From an uncultured Clostridia bacterium (GTDB lineage: Bacteria; Bacillota; Clostridia; Oscillospirales; Ruminococcaceae), in the NCBI GenBank assembly GCA_946567425.1, contig CAMNXF010000002.1, positions 1 through 64,000 on the forward strand: a DNA stretch of 64,000 bases. Direction: 5' to 3'. The position numbers and the translations under genes were made by a program. Every line of letters starts with the position of its first letter. Position 1 is the first letter of the stretch. Below the pieces are notes generated by a model. It was not told where the DNA came from, did not search any database, and saw only the letters and a program-made list of their open reading frames with translations. Below, piece after piece: positions 22,661-32,870 of the stretch.

Positions 22661-23926
22661 TCAATATTGCGGCGGCTTTTTTTCGCCGCGCTTTTTGCTC
22701 CACGCGCGGAGAATAAGCATAAGCATAACGACTATTGCCAGCATAAGAACGATCTTGAGGATAATGGTGAACAGGTCGTTCTCGCGCTCGGCGATCGCCC
22801 AGACCTGACCGCTCGAATTGCGGAAAAACATCACGCCGCCCGCCGAAACATCTGATCTGCCGTCCGCCGTGTAGCCGATTATTTTCGCGATCTCCGAAAC
22901 AGTCTGTTCGTCGTCGTTGTCGAGAACCGCATAGAGATACCAGCGTTCGCCGTCCTTGTCGGCGTGCGGAGCGGCGGTGTAAGCGCGCTGCGCGTTTCCG
23001 TAAACGATAAACGGCGCGGAAGAGTTCTTCATCTCGGGGAACGCCCTGACAACGTCCATATTCAATCCGTCCACCACAAAAAATCCCTCTGTCGAGCCGA
23101 CATAAACGCGGTTGTTAAGCTCCGCGGGCGCGGTGAGCGTTCCGCCGAGTTCAAGGCTCGTGAGCGTTTCGGGTTCGGTCTTGCCGTCCTCGGTAAGGCG
23201 CAGCTTGTACAGCCGACCGTCCGCACACGACATAAACACCGCGTATTTCCCCGCGAATACCGAGGTTATCTCCGCGCCGACGGGATTTTCGACATAATCA
23301 TCGTTGCCGGCACTGTGTGCGACAAGCGTATCCCCCGCGCCGAAAAGAACGTAACCGCCGAACAGCGACGGCGAGGTCGGCTGCGCGCTCAACGCGTACT
23401 CCCAAACGGTTTTCAAGCCGTCGTCAATGTCCGCGCAGACGAATTTGAAGCCGCCGTCGGTTTTCACGCCGAAATACGCCGCTCCGTCGAGAATTGCGGC
23501 GTCGGTGACGATCTCGCCGAACTCCGCCGAGCAGATAACACTCATATCCTCAACGTTAATAACGTAAACGGAAGTGCGCGCCGGCTGCACAAGAACACCG
23601 TTCAGCACTGCTCCGCCGCAGTTTTCCGAGACCTTTTCGGAAAGCTCCGCCGAGCCGACGAGCCTGCCGTCTCTTTCGGCGAACCTGTTCACCTTGTTCA
23701 AAGCGGGAATAAGAACAAACTCCCCGTCCGATATCGGAACTCCCACCGTTTCCGTTTCGGAGGTGTTCCAGAGTATCTGCACATAGTCCTTGGCAATGGG
23801 GACTTTTGCGGAGATCGCCGCCTCGTCCTCGACGGCAAAGCCCGCGTTGTCCGCATAAGCGGTTATACCCGCAAGCATAAGCGCCGAAGCTGCAATACAC
23901 ATAATAATTTTCAAAAATTTTCTCAT
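22661..23926 (-). CDS. Secreted, membrane-anchored beta-propeller-like protein of unknown function
   Basis: A 421-residue protein with a signal peptide (residues 1-25, IIMCIAASALMLAGITAYA), a long extracytoplasmic part and one C-terminal membrane helix (about 388-410) followed by a basic tail. The central part has repeated strand patterns such as YVINVEDMSVICSAEFG, AAYFGVKTD and RVYVGSTEGFFVVDG, resembling PQQ-type propeller blades. The ATG overlaps the addA stop (ATGA), so it is translated from the same mRNA. Its role is not known. Confidence 0.75.
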   Translation of the reverse strand: MRKFLKIIMCIAASALMLAGITAYADNAGFAVEDEAAISAKVPIAKDYVQILWNTSETETVGVPISDGEFVLIPALNKVNRFAERDGRLVGSAELSEKVSENCGGAVLNGVLVQPARTSVYVINVEDMSVICSAEFGEIVTDAAILDGAAYFGVKTDGGFKFVCADIDDGLKTVWEYALSAQPTSPSLFGGYVLFGAGDTLVAHSAGNDDYVENPVGAEITSVFAGKYAVFMSCADGRLYKLRLTEDGKTEPETLTSLELGGTLTAPAELNNRVYVGSTEGFFVVDGLNMDVVRAFPEMKNSSAPFIVYGNAQRAYTAAPHADKDGERWYLYAVLDNDDEQTVSEIAKIIGYTADGRSDVSAGGVMFFRNSSGQVWAIAERENDLFTIILKIVLMLAIVVMLMLILRAWSKKRGEKKPPQY

Positions 23927-26900
23927 ATCTCAATCGCCTTATCCGCGAGGAACGCGTAAAGGTACATCTCCTTAATTGGTTTTCCCGTGCGCTCGGGGAG
24001 CAGACGGCTGTATATCTTCACCTGCTGTGCGTAGTTTTCGCGCTCCTCCTCGAGATTGGCGGCGGTGTCGCTCTTGTAGTCGACCACGACAATGCCGTCG
24101 TCCTCGACGAAATACAAGTCTATCTGCCCCTGAACGCTTATTTTGCCGCCGTATTCCTGACCGATCTCCGTGCCCGCGATCTCGGAGTAAAACGCTCTTT
24201 CGCGGACGATCTCGGAGCTTTTCAGCATACGTTGTCCTATACCGCTTTGAAAGAACTTGGCAATATGCTCCGCTTCGACGATCTCCGCTTCGCGGCGGGT
24301 TATCTTTCCACTTTCCGCAAGCTCGGCGATCGCGGACTTGACTGTTTCAAGAATATCGCCGTCACCCAGCCGTTCGAGCGGAAAAAACTGCATCGTATGA
24401 TGATAAGCGTTGCCCTTTTCCGCGCCCGTAGGCTTGCCGTTGTTTGCGAAATCGGGCTTTATCAGATTGACGGGGCGCACGGATTTTTTGTGCGCAAGCT
24501 CGGTCACGGTGAATTTCGCTTGCTGCCGCGCTTCCTCGGCGTAGGGATAACGCTCGTTCATAAGCGAAATGAGCTCTGCCGTTTCCTCGTCAGTAATATC
24601 GCCGTAAGCGTCGGTTTCTTTATTATTTAGCTCGGGAGCCTTGCCGTCCGCAAGCGTCTCGTAAATGCGGCAGTCAACGCCATCAAGATACGTGTTGACG
24701 GGAGCTTTCCCCGAAAACGCGTCGTCGGGAGCGAGCGTCGACAGCTTGCCTAGTATCCACTTGAACGGTATCGACTTCTCGAAAAGCGCGTCGGACATAC
24801 TCGGGTCGAATTGCTCGTCCTTTAGTTTGCCGCCCGAAATATTCCCCACCATTATCAGCTTCTCCTGCGCGCGCGTCATTGCGACGTACAGCAGCCGCAG
24901 TTCCTCGCCTATCAGCTTGCGGCGGTTCAGTCCGCTCAGCGCGGAATATGCGAACGACGCGGTTTTCAGGCGGTTTTTGATATCGACGTGCTTCATTGCC
25001 AGAAAATGCTCGCGGCTGACCAGCAGTGTTCCCGTGTAGTCGGATTTGTTAAGCTGCGTCTGAAGCTCCGCCAGAATGCACACGGGCACTTCAAGCCCCT
25101 TGCTGCCGTGGAACGTCATTATCTGCACCGCGTCCTCAGAGCTTTCGGCGCGGGACGCCTCCTCTATTCCCTTTTCGGCGTTCTCCCTCGCTCTGTCGAG
25201 AAAACGCAGGAAATCACTCAGATCGCCGCCGTCTCTTGCCGAAAAATCGGACGCGAGCCTTTGCAGCGCACGGACGTTGGAAACGCGCTGAGCGCTATCC
25301 TCGAACGCCGCGACCACCGCCGTTATGTCCGTGTCCTCGTATATCCTGCGTATGAGATCGTCCGTCGAGCAGGAGCTCATGCGGTAGCGGAACGACGCGA
25401 GATCGCCGCTGAACCGCGCGAGCTTTTTGTTTACCGCGCGCGGAACGCTGCCAGTTTCGTCCTCTGTCAGTTCGCCGAGCTCCAACGGTTTTGCACACAG
25501 GCGCAGACAATTATACAGCGAGTAGCCCTTACACGTCTTTGCGATCTTGCGAAGCTGCTGTTCCATGAGCGCGTTCTCGTCGACGCCGAGCGTTCCGAGC
25601 CGCAGCTGCGCAATTTCCTCCGCGGTAAAACGGTAGATAGGCGACATCAGCACGCGCAGCATTTCCTCGTCTTTTAAAGGATCGTCGACTATCTTCAGAT
25701 AATCGATAACAAGCGCGATCTCCTCCGTTTCCAAGAAATTCCTGCCCTTGGGTGCAACCGAGGAGATGCCCAGTTCCTCCAGCGCGGTGCGGTAGCTGCT
25801 TATCTTGCCCCTGTTGCGCAGAAGGACCGCAAAATCGGAATATCTGCATCTTCTGCGCTCCCCGTTCTCGGTTATCAGGAAATTTTCGTCGTCATGAAGT
25901 TCCTTTATTTTTTTCGCGGCAAATCTGGTGCCCGTCATATCCTTGTCGTCGTCGGAGCATTCCTTGGCGTTCAGCAAAATTACCTCGGAGCTGTACTTTT
26001 TGCGGTGTTCCTCGGGAATATCGGGATATTTCGCGCCGAGCCTTAACTCGTGCCCATTCGCGTAGTCCACGCCGCCGTATTCGGGGGTCATAAGTCCCGA
26101 GAACGCCGCGTTCACCGTGTCGATAACGGAGCTTCTGCTGCGGTAGTTTGTGTTCAGCGGCAGCTCCTCAAAGCCCTCCTTTGCCGCGAGATTTGCCATA
26201 ATGGAGGGGTTTCCTCCGCGAAATGCGTAGATCGACTGCTTGACGTCTCCGACATAAAACAGTCTCCCGCAGCCGAGCAGCCTGAATATCTCCGCCTGTA
26301 TGTCGTTGGAATCCTGAAACTCATCGACGATAATACAGCAAAAACGCTCGGAAAGCTGCCTGCGAAAGCTCTCGTCCTCGCGGAGCTTTTCAAGCAGAAA
26401 AAGCTCGCAGTCCGAAAAATCCACGCAGCCCGAATTTTTCTTCACCTGCTCCAGATATTCGCGGTAGATACGCAGCAGTTTAATAAACGAAAGCGCAGCG
26501 GTCTGCTGCCCCGAAAATGTTTCCTCCTCGGCGGCTCTGTCGGCAATACTCTCGGCAATGCTGTCGATAATTCCCTGAAACGCCTTTTTCGCTGTGTTGA
26601 ACGCGGTTTTGTAAGGGTTTTTCGCGCCGCCCGAGGTTTCCGCGGCAGCGCCGTTAATCTGAACAGCTTTAACGGCATTAACAAATTTCTCCGCCGACTC
26701 AAGATCAAGCCTTAACTCCGCGAAGCTCTTTTCAAGCACCTCAAGCCGACGCTTGTCCCCGTCGATATACGCGAATATCTGCGGCGCGGTTTTCTCAATA
26801 AGCGCGTTGTGATTGTCTATCGTGGACTTTGTTTTGGTGTTCGCGATAATTCTCCGCGATTCGGGAATGAGGTTTTCGCGGACGTCCTCGTACACGTCAA

Positions 26901-27648
26901 CAATGCTCCTCGCGTTTTCTATCAGAGCGCCGACCTTTTCCGCCGCGAACGGCAGATACTTCAGCATAAGGCTGTCAACGCTGCCGTAAACGCTCTCCGC
27001 GCCGCTGAGCCACTTCTCCGCGTCCGCGTATGACGAAAGCTCCTCGGCGGTATCGACAATCCCTTTTTCAAGCGCGTTGTCGTCCTCAAAGCCAAACGTG
27101 TAAAACAGCGTTCGGCGCTCGTCCTCGGAGAACGCGCGCTCTCCCAAAAGCCCGTCGTTGTAGAAATCCTGCATGGCGAGCTTAAGCGCCCGCGACTGAA
27201 GCGCGGTTTTCTTCGCGGGGTCGGATATCGTGAAATTTATCGGCAGATCGAACGCCTCGGGATTTTCGCGGATAATTTTAAGGCAGAACGCATCGATAGT
27301 CGAAATGGACGCTTGCCGCAGTGCGAAAATCTGCTCGTTCAGATAGGCGCGTTCTTCGACGGTCTCCGCGGAGTTTTCACTGGAAAGCTCCTCTACCCTC
27401 TCCGCGAGCTTGCGGTTGAGTTTTTCACGTAGACTTTTCGTAGCGTTTCTCGTGAACGTCATAATACCCAGCCTGTCCGCTCTTATCCCGAGCGCTCTGT
27501 CCGAAAGCAGACGGACGACGCGGTCAACCAGAAGCGTGGTCTTTCCGCTGCCCGCCGCCGCCGTAACGACAGCGGGTCTGTCGTGTGGAAAATCAACAGC
27601 CCTTTGTTGCTCGGGATTTAATTTGATCTCACTCACTGCCGCCTTCAT
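23923..27648 (-). CDS. addA: ATP-dependent helicase/nuclease subunit A
   Basis: AddA is the 3'-5' helicase and nuclease subunit of the AddAB complex that resects double-strand breaks for RecA. The 1241-residue chain has Walker A AAGSGKTT (31-38), helicase motifs CCIIVDEFQDSNDIQ and VGDVKQSIYAFRGG, LRLLYVAMTRAQEKL, and the C-terminal RecB-like nuclease motif IVVVDYKSD. Length fits the family. The ATG at 27648 sits immediately after AAGGAG, which is too close; a GTG four codons on may be the true start. It overlaps addB by 20 bp. Confidence 0.95.
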   Translation of the reverse strand: MKAAVSEIKLNPEQQRAVDFPHDRPAVVTAAAGSGKTTLLVDRVVRLLSDRALGIRADRLGIMTFTRNATKSLREKLNRKLAERVEELSSENSAETVEERAYLNEQIFALRQASISTIDAFCLKIIRENPEAFDLPINFTISDPAKKTALQSRALKLAMQDFYNDGLLGERAFSEDERRTLFYTFGFEDDNALEKGIVDTAEELSSYADAEKWLSGAESVYGSVDSLMLKYLPFAAEKVGALIENARSIVDVYEDVRENLIPESRRIIANTKTKSTIDNHNALIEKTAPQIFAYIDGDKRRLEVLEKSFAELRLDLESAEKFVNAVKAVQINGAAAETSGGAKNPYKTAFNTAKKAFQGIIDSIAESIADRAAEEETFSGQQTAALSFIKLLRIYREYLEQVKKNSGCVDFSDCELFLLEKLREDESFRRQLSERFCCIIVDEFQDSNDIQAEIFRLLGCGRLFYVGDVKQSIYAFRGGNPSIMANLAAKEGFEELPLNTNYRSRSSVIDTVNAAFSGLMTPEYGGVDYANGHELRLGAKYPDIPEEHRKKYSSEVILLNAKECSDDDKDMTGTRFAAKKIKELHDDENFLITENGERRRCRYSDFAVLLRNRGKISSYRTALEELGISSVAPKGRNFLETEEIALVIDYLKIVDDPLKDEEMLRVLMSPIYRFTAEEIAQLRLGTLGVDENALMEQQLRKIAKTCKGYSLYNCLRLCAKPLELGELTEDETGSVPRAVNKKLARFSGDLASFRYRMSSCSTDDLIRRIYEDTDITAVVAAFEDSAQRVSNVRALQRLASDFSARDGGDLSDFLRFLDRARENAEKGIEEASRAESSEDAVQIMTFHGSKGLEVPVCILAELQTQLNKSDYTGTLLVSREHFLAMKHVDIKNRLKTASFAYSALSGLNRRKLIGEELRLLYVAMTRAQEKLIMVGNISGGKLKDEQFDPSMSDALFEKSIPFKWILGKLSTLAPDDAFSGKAPVNTYLDGVDCRIYETLADGKAPELNNKETDAYGDITDEETAELISLMNERYPYAEEARQQAKFTVTELAHKKSVRPVNLIKPDFANNGKPTGAEKGNAYHHTMQFFPLERLGDGDILETVKSAIAELAESGKITRREAEIVEAEHIAKFFQSGIGQRMLKSSEIVRERAFYSEIAGTEIGQEYGGKISVQGQIDLYFVEDDGIVVVDYKSDTAANLEEERENYAQQVKIYSRLLPERTGKPIKEMYLYAFLADKAIEI

Positions 27649-30600
27649 CTCCTTTCAGGTACGGATTATCCCACTCGGGAGCGCTTTTCGTCGCTTTCGC
27701 GCGCGCCTTTTCCACCTTAATGGGATTGTTCCCCGCGTTTCCGCAGATATTTTTTAAGTTACAGTATTCACACGGATCCTTGACCTTGCTCTCGCTGCCG
27801 CCGTCCACCTTGCGGTGAGTTTCCGTGCAGACGAGCGGAAGAGCGCTCACATTGCCGTCGAACAGCGCGGAAAGATATCCCCCGACCGTATTCAGCAGAT
27901 CGCCGCGAAGCCGTTCAAAGCTGTCCGCGTCCGCTTGGTTAAGCACGGTCGGCTCGAACGCCTGCCGCAGCTTCTCGGCGGTCTTATCGTCGAGTTCTCC
28001 CTCCGACGCGATCTTTTCCATTACCGTATCGACGTATTTCCGAAGATCGCCGCTCGTGACTTCGTCCTTGATAAGCAGCTCGTTCGGGTGATAGTTCATC
28101 GCCAGCATACGGTACGGCGACATCTCGTCCTCGACCGCGCCCGTATTCCTCGACGGCGCATAGCTCACGCCGCCCGGGCAAAGCTTGATAGTAGGATTGT
28201 CCGCGTTTGCGCCGCACAGCGCGAACAGATACAGCAGCATCTGAAGATTTGAGCCGTTGAGCGCGTTGTTGAGGTCAAATTCGCGGACGGAGCTTTTGTA
28301 GTCCACCACGCGGACGTAAACCTTTTCCCTGCCGTCCCCACCGCTCCCCGCCGAAAACGTGTCGACGCGGTCGATACGTCCGACCACCGTCACCTCAAGA
28401 CCGTCCTCAAGCCGTATCACAAGCGGCTTGACTTCAAGGTACTTTTCGCTTGTCTCGGGAGCTTTCGGTTCGGCGGCGTTTTCGCAGTCGTTCTCGGAAT
28501 AAAGCTGCGCGGGAGGTATCTCGGCGGCGCAAGGCTGTTCGTTGTCGATAAATGGCAGCGGCTCGGCGCATTCGGAAATATCCAGCTCGAAAAATTTCGG
28601 GCGGTACTTCCGCGCAAAAAATTCCGCTTGCATTGTGATAAGCACGTCGGCAGCCGAGTTGGCAATATTGTTGAATAAAAATTCGGTGCGCTTGTCGTCG
28701 GCGAACTCGTTGGTAGTCTCGCGGCGGCAGTATTCCTCCAGATAACCGCGCGACAGACGGTAAAGCTCCGCGCGTGTAAGTCTGAAAAAGCTGTCCATAT
28801 CGCCGCTGTATTTGCCCACAACGTTCTCCAGAACGAAATGGATAGCGTCGCCGCGCTTACTGTTGTTAAAGCTGCGCCGGCTGCGTTCGTTCACTCCCAG
28901 ACCGTAACGGCAGAAGTAGCTGAACTTGCACTCGCTCAGCTTCTCGACGGCGGTCGCGCCGATATAGCTCGAAAACAGCCGCCGCGCAGTCTTGGGGTGA
29001 ATGTGATGTCTGCCAGAGAAATTCTCGTCGCCGAGCGTCCTTACGGCGCGCGAGCCGCGTATCTCATCCAGCATTTCGGTGAAATCCGCGCTGCCGTTTT
29101 CAATAAGCGCGCGTTTCAGCACGGCGTTTTCGCGCCCGCCGCGGTTAAGCCCGAGCGCGTAGCGGTTCTTCGCCGCCTTTTCGGTGCGGCAGTAGAATTT
29201 GTTGCCGAGCCTTGCAGCGTCAACGATCTCCGTTTCGGGGAACGCCGCGCGGATATTGTCCATAATTTCCGAACGTTGGAGCGGTTCGCCCGAAATATTG
29301 CATTCGGGGCAGCTTACGCAAAGGAACTCGGTCGACAGCGAGAGCGCTCTGTACGCGCGGTAAATCGACAAACAATACTGCTCCTTAACGTCCTTAAGAC
29401 ACTTCTCGCCGAGATGAGTTATCCTGTCGCACAGTATCTCCGTTTCATACTGCGAGAATATCCCGCTTTTCGGCGCGGGTGTGGGAAAGCTCTCGTAAGA
29501 CGCGCCGACTATGAACGCCGCGCGAATGTTTTCCGCGCGCGTTCTGTCGATATCGCCGACCAGCACGCAGTCCACGAATTGCGGCGGCTTAGCGAGCGAG
29601 GTCGTCGAGCAAATATCGCGGAACAGCCGATAATAGTCGTCAAGCGTTATCGAAACATCGACAAGCTCATTGTGCAGCGAGTTGAATATCCCGATAAGCG
29701 AGTTCCACAACCGCTGATAGAGCGCCACCATTTCACTGCTGAGCTCTGTTCCCTCCTCGTTCATGCAGCTCGAGAACAGCGCCCTGTGCACGCCGACATC
29801 ATCCGTCAGAAATTTGTACAGCAGTTCGGTCAATTCCGCGCCGTTCATCATTCCCTTGCCCGAGGGCAGCTTCCTCCGCAGCTTTAGCAGCGGCTCGACA
29901 ACGCCCCTTCGCACCTCCTCCGCCTGCTCCATATCAAGGTCCTTTTCAAGGCGGCGGTTCACGAAAGTAAACGGCTTTTTGATGTGTGAGGTCTCCAGCG
30001 CCCATTCGTAAACGTAATTCTCGAACACGTCAATATCCTTTGCCGACAAGCCGACGCGTTCATTCTTCTGCTCGTCGAATTTGCTGAAAAATCCCGTTTT
30101 CACGCAGCCCAGAACCGTATCGACGCTGAAATCGCGCAGAGCGTTCAGCGACGCAATGACCGCGTTTATAAGCGGCTGATAAAGTATCGGCTCGGGAACG
30201 TCGGTGAATATCGGTATATCGTATCTCGCAAACGCGCTTTCAATATATTTCGAGTACGCGCCCGCGTCGGTGCACAGCACGGCAATCTCGCGGCAGCGCA
30301 TACCCTTTTCGCTTATAAGCTGCCGAATTTTCGCCGCAACATAGTCCAGCTCCCCGTAAACGTCCGGCGCGCTTACAAGCTCCGCGCTTGCGTCAAGCGG
30401 AACAGAGCTTCTCCCGCCGCCGAAGATAAGCTCGGGCAGCTCGCGCAGAGGGCAGTCCTCCGCCATTCGCTCGGGGATATTTTCGCTTATGAACCGAACC
30501 TCGCAGCCGTCCTCCTCGGCTTGCCGTTTAAGGCGCTCGATCTGCGTTTTCGGCGTTCTGAAAACGTCCGAGCCGCTTTCATAGTCGACCGCGAACCCGA

Positions 30601-31303
30601 ACGTGACGTTCTCCGCCTTGCCGATAGCCCGCCGCAAAAACAACAGCTGATCACTCGTGAAATCGTTGAAGCAGTCCACGAAAATATTCGCGCCGTCGTA
30701 GTCCGTATAGTCAGCTCTCGCGGTTATCTCCGCCGCGAGCTTCGTCACGTCAAGCCTGTCGATATATTCCGACATCAGCACGTCGTACTGTCCGTACAGA
30801 ACGCTGACCTCGGCGAGCTTTTTCACAACAGGCATATCCGCGCCGAGCCTTTCGTCAAGCTCGAACGCGGGTAAACTCTCCTCCAGATCGCGCGCGTTAA
30901 GCCCCGCCGTCTTGAACATTGAGACGGTCTGCACCATTTTCTCGCAGAAGCCCGACCTCGACGCGATCTTCCCGAGCACCGAGAGCGAGGACTTATTGTC
31001 GTTAACGACCTTATGCATAACGATATTCTTGACGATATCATCCGCGGGCTGACGGTTCTCGCCGCTCTTTTCGAGAATTTCCCGCGAGAACGCCGAAAAC
31101 GTTGTTATCTTCACCTCGTCGAACCGCCGCATCAGACGCTTTTCGTCAAGTATTCTGTAGATCGCTTTTTCGGTCTCGTATTCAAACTGCTCGGGAACTA
31201 TATAGATTATTTTGCAGCCGCCGCTCTCGAGCAGCGAAACAAGCTCACTCCTTACCCGCCCCGAAACGTCATACTTCGCTTTTGCGGCAATGAACTTTAC
31301 CAA
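27629..31303 (-). CDS. addB: ATP-dependent helicase/nuclease subunit B
   Basis: AddB is the Chi-scanning and nuclease partner of AddA. The 1224-residue chain has the N-terminal IVPEQFEYETEKAIYR segment, nuclease motif VRVVDYKSS near the C-terminus, and the iron-sulfur cysteines C-x2-C-x5-C in CEYCNLKNIC with an earlier Cys in SECKFSYFC. The usual N-terminal Walker A (GxxGxGKS) is missing: the matching stretch reads FIAAKAKYDVSGRV. The start is TTG with AAGGAG eight bases before it, overlapping the upstream gene. Confidence 0.93.
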   Translation of the reverse strand: MVKFIAAKAKYDVSGRVRSELVSLLESGGCKIIYIVPEQFEYETEKAIYRILDEKRLMRRFDEVKITTFSAFSREILEKSGENRQPADDIVKNIVMHKVVNDNKSSLSVLGKIASRSGFCEKMVQTVSMFKTAGLNARDLEESLPAFELDERLGADMPVVKKLAEVSVLYGQYDVLMSEYIDRLDVTKLAAEITARADYTDYDGANIFVDCFNDFTSDQLLFLRRAIGKAENVTFGFAVDYESGSDVFRTPKTQIERLKRQAEEDGCEVRFISENIPERMAEDCPLRELPELIFGGGRSSVPLDASAELVSAPDVYGELDYVAAKIRQLISEKGMRCREIAVLCTDAGAYSKYIESAFARYDIPIFTDVPEPILYQPLINAVIASLNALRDFSVDTVLGCVKTGFFSKFDEQKNERVGLSAKDIDVFENYVYEWALETSHIKKPFTFVNRRLEKDLDMEQAEEVRRGVVEPLLKLRRKLPSGKGMMNGAELTELLYKFLTDDVGVHRALFSSCMNEEGTELSSEMVALYQRLWNSLIGIFNSLHNELVDVSITLDDYYRLFRDICSTTSLAKPPQFVDCVLVGDIDRTRAENIRAAFIVGASYESFPTPAPKSGIFSQYETEILCDRITHLGEKCLKDVKEQYCLSIYRAYRALSLSTEFLCVSCPECNISGEPLQRSEIMDNIRAAFPETEIVDAARLGNKFYCRTEKAAKNRYALGLNRGGRENAVLKRALIENGSADFTEMLDEIRGSRAVRTLGDENFSGRHHIHPKTARRLFSSYIGATAVEKLSECKFSYFCRYGLGVNERSRRSFNNSKRGDAIHFVLENVVGKYSGDMDSFFRLTRAELYRLSRGYLEEYCRRETTNEFADDKRTEFLFNNIANSAADVLITMQAEFFARKYRPKFFELDISECAEPLPFIDNEQPCAAEIPPAQLYSENDCENAAEPKAPETSEKYLEVKPLVIRLEDGLEVTVVGRIDRVDTFSAGSGGDGREKVYVRVVDYKSSVREFDLNNALNGSNLQMLLYLFALCGANADNPTIKLCPGGVSYAPSRNTGAVEDEMSPYRMLAMNYHPNELLIKDEVTSGDLRKYVDTVMEKIASEGELDDKTAEKLRQAFEPTVLNQADADSFERLRGDLLNTVGGYLSALFDGNVSALPLVCTETHRKVDGGSESKVKDPCEYCNLKNICGNAGNNPIKVEKARAKATKSAPEWDNPYLKGDEGGSE

Positions 31304-32028
31304 TTCGCACGCTCCTTTTCGCTGACCTCATATAAAAACTCCCTGCCGACCTCGCCGACCTTTTCGATTATCCCCGCCGTCCGCAAGACCTCCGTCCGCA
31401 GCGACGAACGGCTTTCCCTTGCAGCTTTGCAAAGCTGCTTTTTCGTGAATTTCCCGGACAGACCGTCCGGCAGAAAAACCGCGTAGTCGCGCGGAATATC
31501 CAACCGCAGCTCCTCGGTTATCTCAAGCGGCACCGTCTTTATCAGACACTGTTTCCGAGCCGCCTTGCTGCGCATATCGGGAACCTTTTCCCCGTGAAAA
31601 TACACGCGCTTTTCGGCTTTCAGCCGTACCAGTATTACCGACAAATTCTCGTCGTTCAAAAACTCGCGTATCGAGTACAGCTCATCAAAAATTTTCAGCT
31701 TCGAGTATTGCTTTCGCGGCGGTGTTTCGTCAACTATCTCCCCCGAATCCTCGTTTATGAACAGCGTGCGGTACTCGCCGACAACGGGGTGCACGACCGT
31801 TACCCGCGAGTACTCCAGAAACGTCCGCAGCTTTTCTTTAAGCCGATAAAGCGCCCTCGTCTGTATCTCGAATATTCCGTCCTCGCTCACCGCGTCCGCA
31901 AAAAAGCTGCCGATCTTTATCTCCTGCTCGTCGGAGAACGGCGCATAGTAGTTCTTCAGCGACGCGTGTATCAGCTTTTCATTCTGCGTTCCGACCGAAC
32001 CGTGAAAGCCTTTGTTGTCGTTCATCAT
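31297..32028 (-). CDS. Conserved protein of unknown function, upstream of addB
   Basis: From ATG 32028 (GGGAG before it) the protein has 243 residues: MMNDNKGFHGSVGTQNEKLI... The segment KIGSFFADAVSEDGIFEIQT has an Asp followed by Glu-x-Gln in the spacing seen in some PD-(D/E)xK nuclease folds, which is suggestive only. A winged-helix-like C-terminus (GKFTKKQLCKAARESRSSLR) follows. An upstream TTG could add 17 residues and overlap the HAD gene. Its stop overlaps the addB start by 7 bp, so a link with recombination is possible. Confidence 0.7.
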   Translation of the reverse strand: MMNDNKGFHGSVGTQNEKLIHASLKNYYAPFSDEQEIKIGSFFADAVSEDGIFEIQTRALYRLKEKLRTFLEYSRVTVVHPVVGEYRTLFINEDSGEIVDETPPRKQYSKLKIFDELYSIREFLNDENLSVILVRLKAEKRVYFHGEKVPDMRSKAARKQCLIKTVPLEITEELRLDIPRDYAVFLPDGLSGKFTKKQLCKAARESRSSLRTEVLRTAGIIEKVGEVGREFLYEVSEKERANW

Positions 32029-32059
32029 CGCCGCTCCCAGAGCAGCCGAAAATCTTTCC

Positions 32060-32869
32060 TTATCGCCCGCGCTTTTCAATAAACCTCGCCACCCCGTCGT
32101 TATTATTGCTTCCGATAATTATATCGGCGGCGTTTTTGAGTGCGTCCGCCGCGTTCTCCACGGCGACCCCGATATCCGCCGCCTCTATCATCGAAATATC
32201 GTTGAAATTATCCCCGAAGCAGACCAACTCATCCGCGCCGATAAGCTCCGCGAGCTGCCGAACGGCGTTCGCCTTTGACGCGCTCCTGTCGTAGATCTCG
32301 TACCATATCATATCGTCGTAGGTGTCCTTCTGGACGTTCCTCGAAAAGCCGTTCTCCGCCGTGAACGTCTTGTCCAGCAGCACGGCATCACGCGGGTCGA
32401 TCACCGTAAAATAAAAAATTTCCCCCTCGAAAAGCTCCTTATAGCCGCTTACAGGGCGCAGACGCTTGTCGCCGCGCCGCGAATGAACGTAGCTTTTCAC
32501 TTCGTCAAGACGGCTTTCTATGTAGGAGACCCTTTCCCTGCCGTCGATATACGAATATACCAGCGGCGCGATATTTTCGCTTATGAACAGCTCCCGCGCC
32601 ATTCGCTGACATTCCTCGGAATAAATGTTCTCTATCAGATGTTTTCCCGTTTTCGGGTCAATAACAAAAACCCCGTTGAAGATAACAGCGGGGCACGATA
32701 TCCGCAATTTTTCCACAAGCGGCGACGCGCTCGCGAACGAACGCGCCGTGGCATAAGTGAACGTAACGCCGCGTTCGATAAGCGAATTCAGCGCGTTCAC
32801 CGAGTATTCGGAGATCGAGGTGTCCGAACGCAGAAGCGTTCCGTCAAGGTCGGTAACATACAAAGTCAT
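32060..32869 (-). CDS. HAD-superfamily phosphatase, Cof type
   Basis: A 269-residue Cof-like hydrolase with motif I YVTDLDGTLL (two Asp), motif II TYATARS, and motif IV GDNFNDISMIEAADIGVAVENA. Members remove phosphate from sugar phosphates or cofactors in the cytoplasm; the substrate is not readable. The ATG at 32869 has AAGGAG before it, inside the end of the PfkB-like gene, with one base between stop and start. It lies in the hisS-addBA operon. Confidence 0.9.
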   Translation of the reverse strand: MTLYVTDLDGTLLRSDTSISEYSVNALNSLIERGVTFTYATARSFASASPLVEKLRISCPAVIFNGVFVIDPKTGKHLIENIYSEECQRMARELFISENIAPLVYSYIDGRERVSYIESRLDEVKSYVHSRRGDKRLRPVSGYKELFEGEIFYFTVIDPRDAVLLDKTFTAENGFSRNVQKDTYDDMIWYEIYDRSASKANAVRQLAELIGADELVCFGDNFNDISMIEAADIGVAVENAADALKNAADIIIGSNNNDGVARFIEKRGR

Positions 32870-32870
32870 A

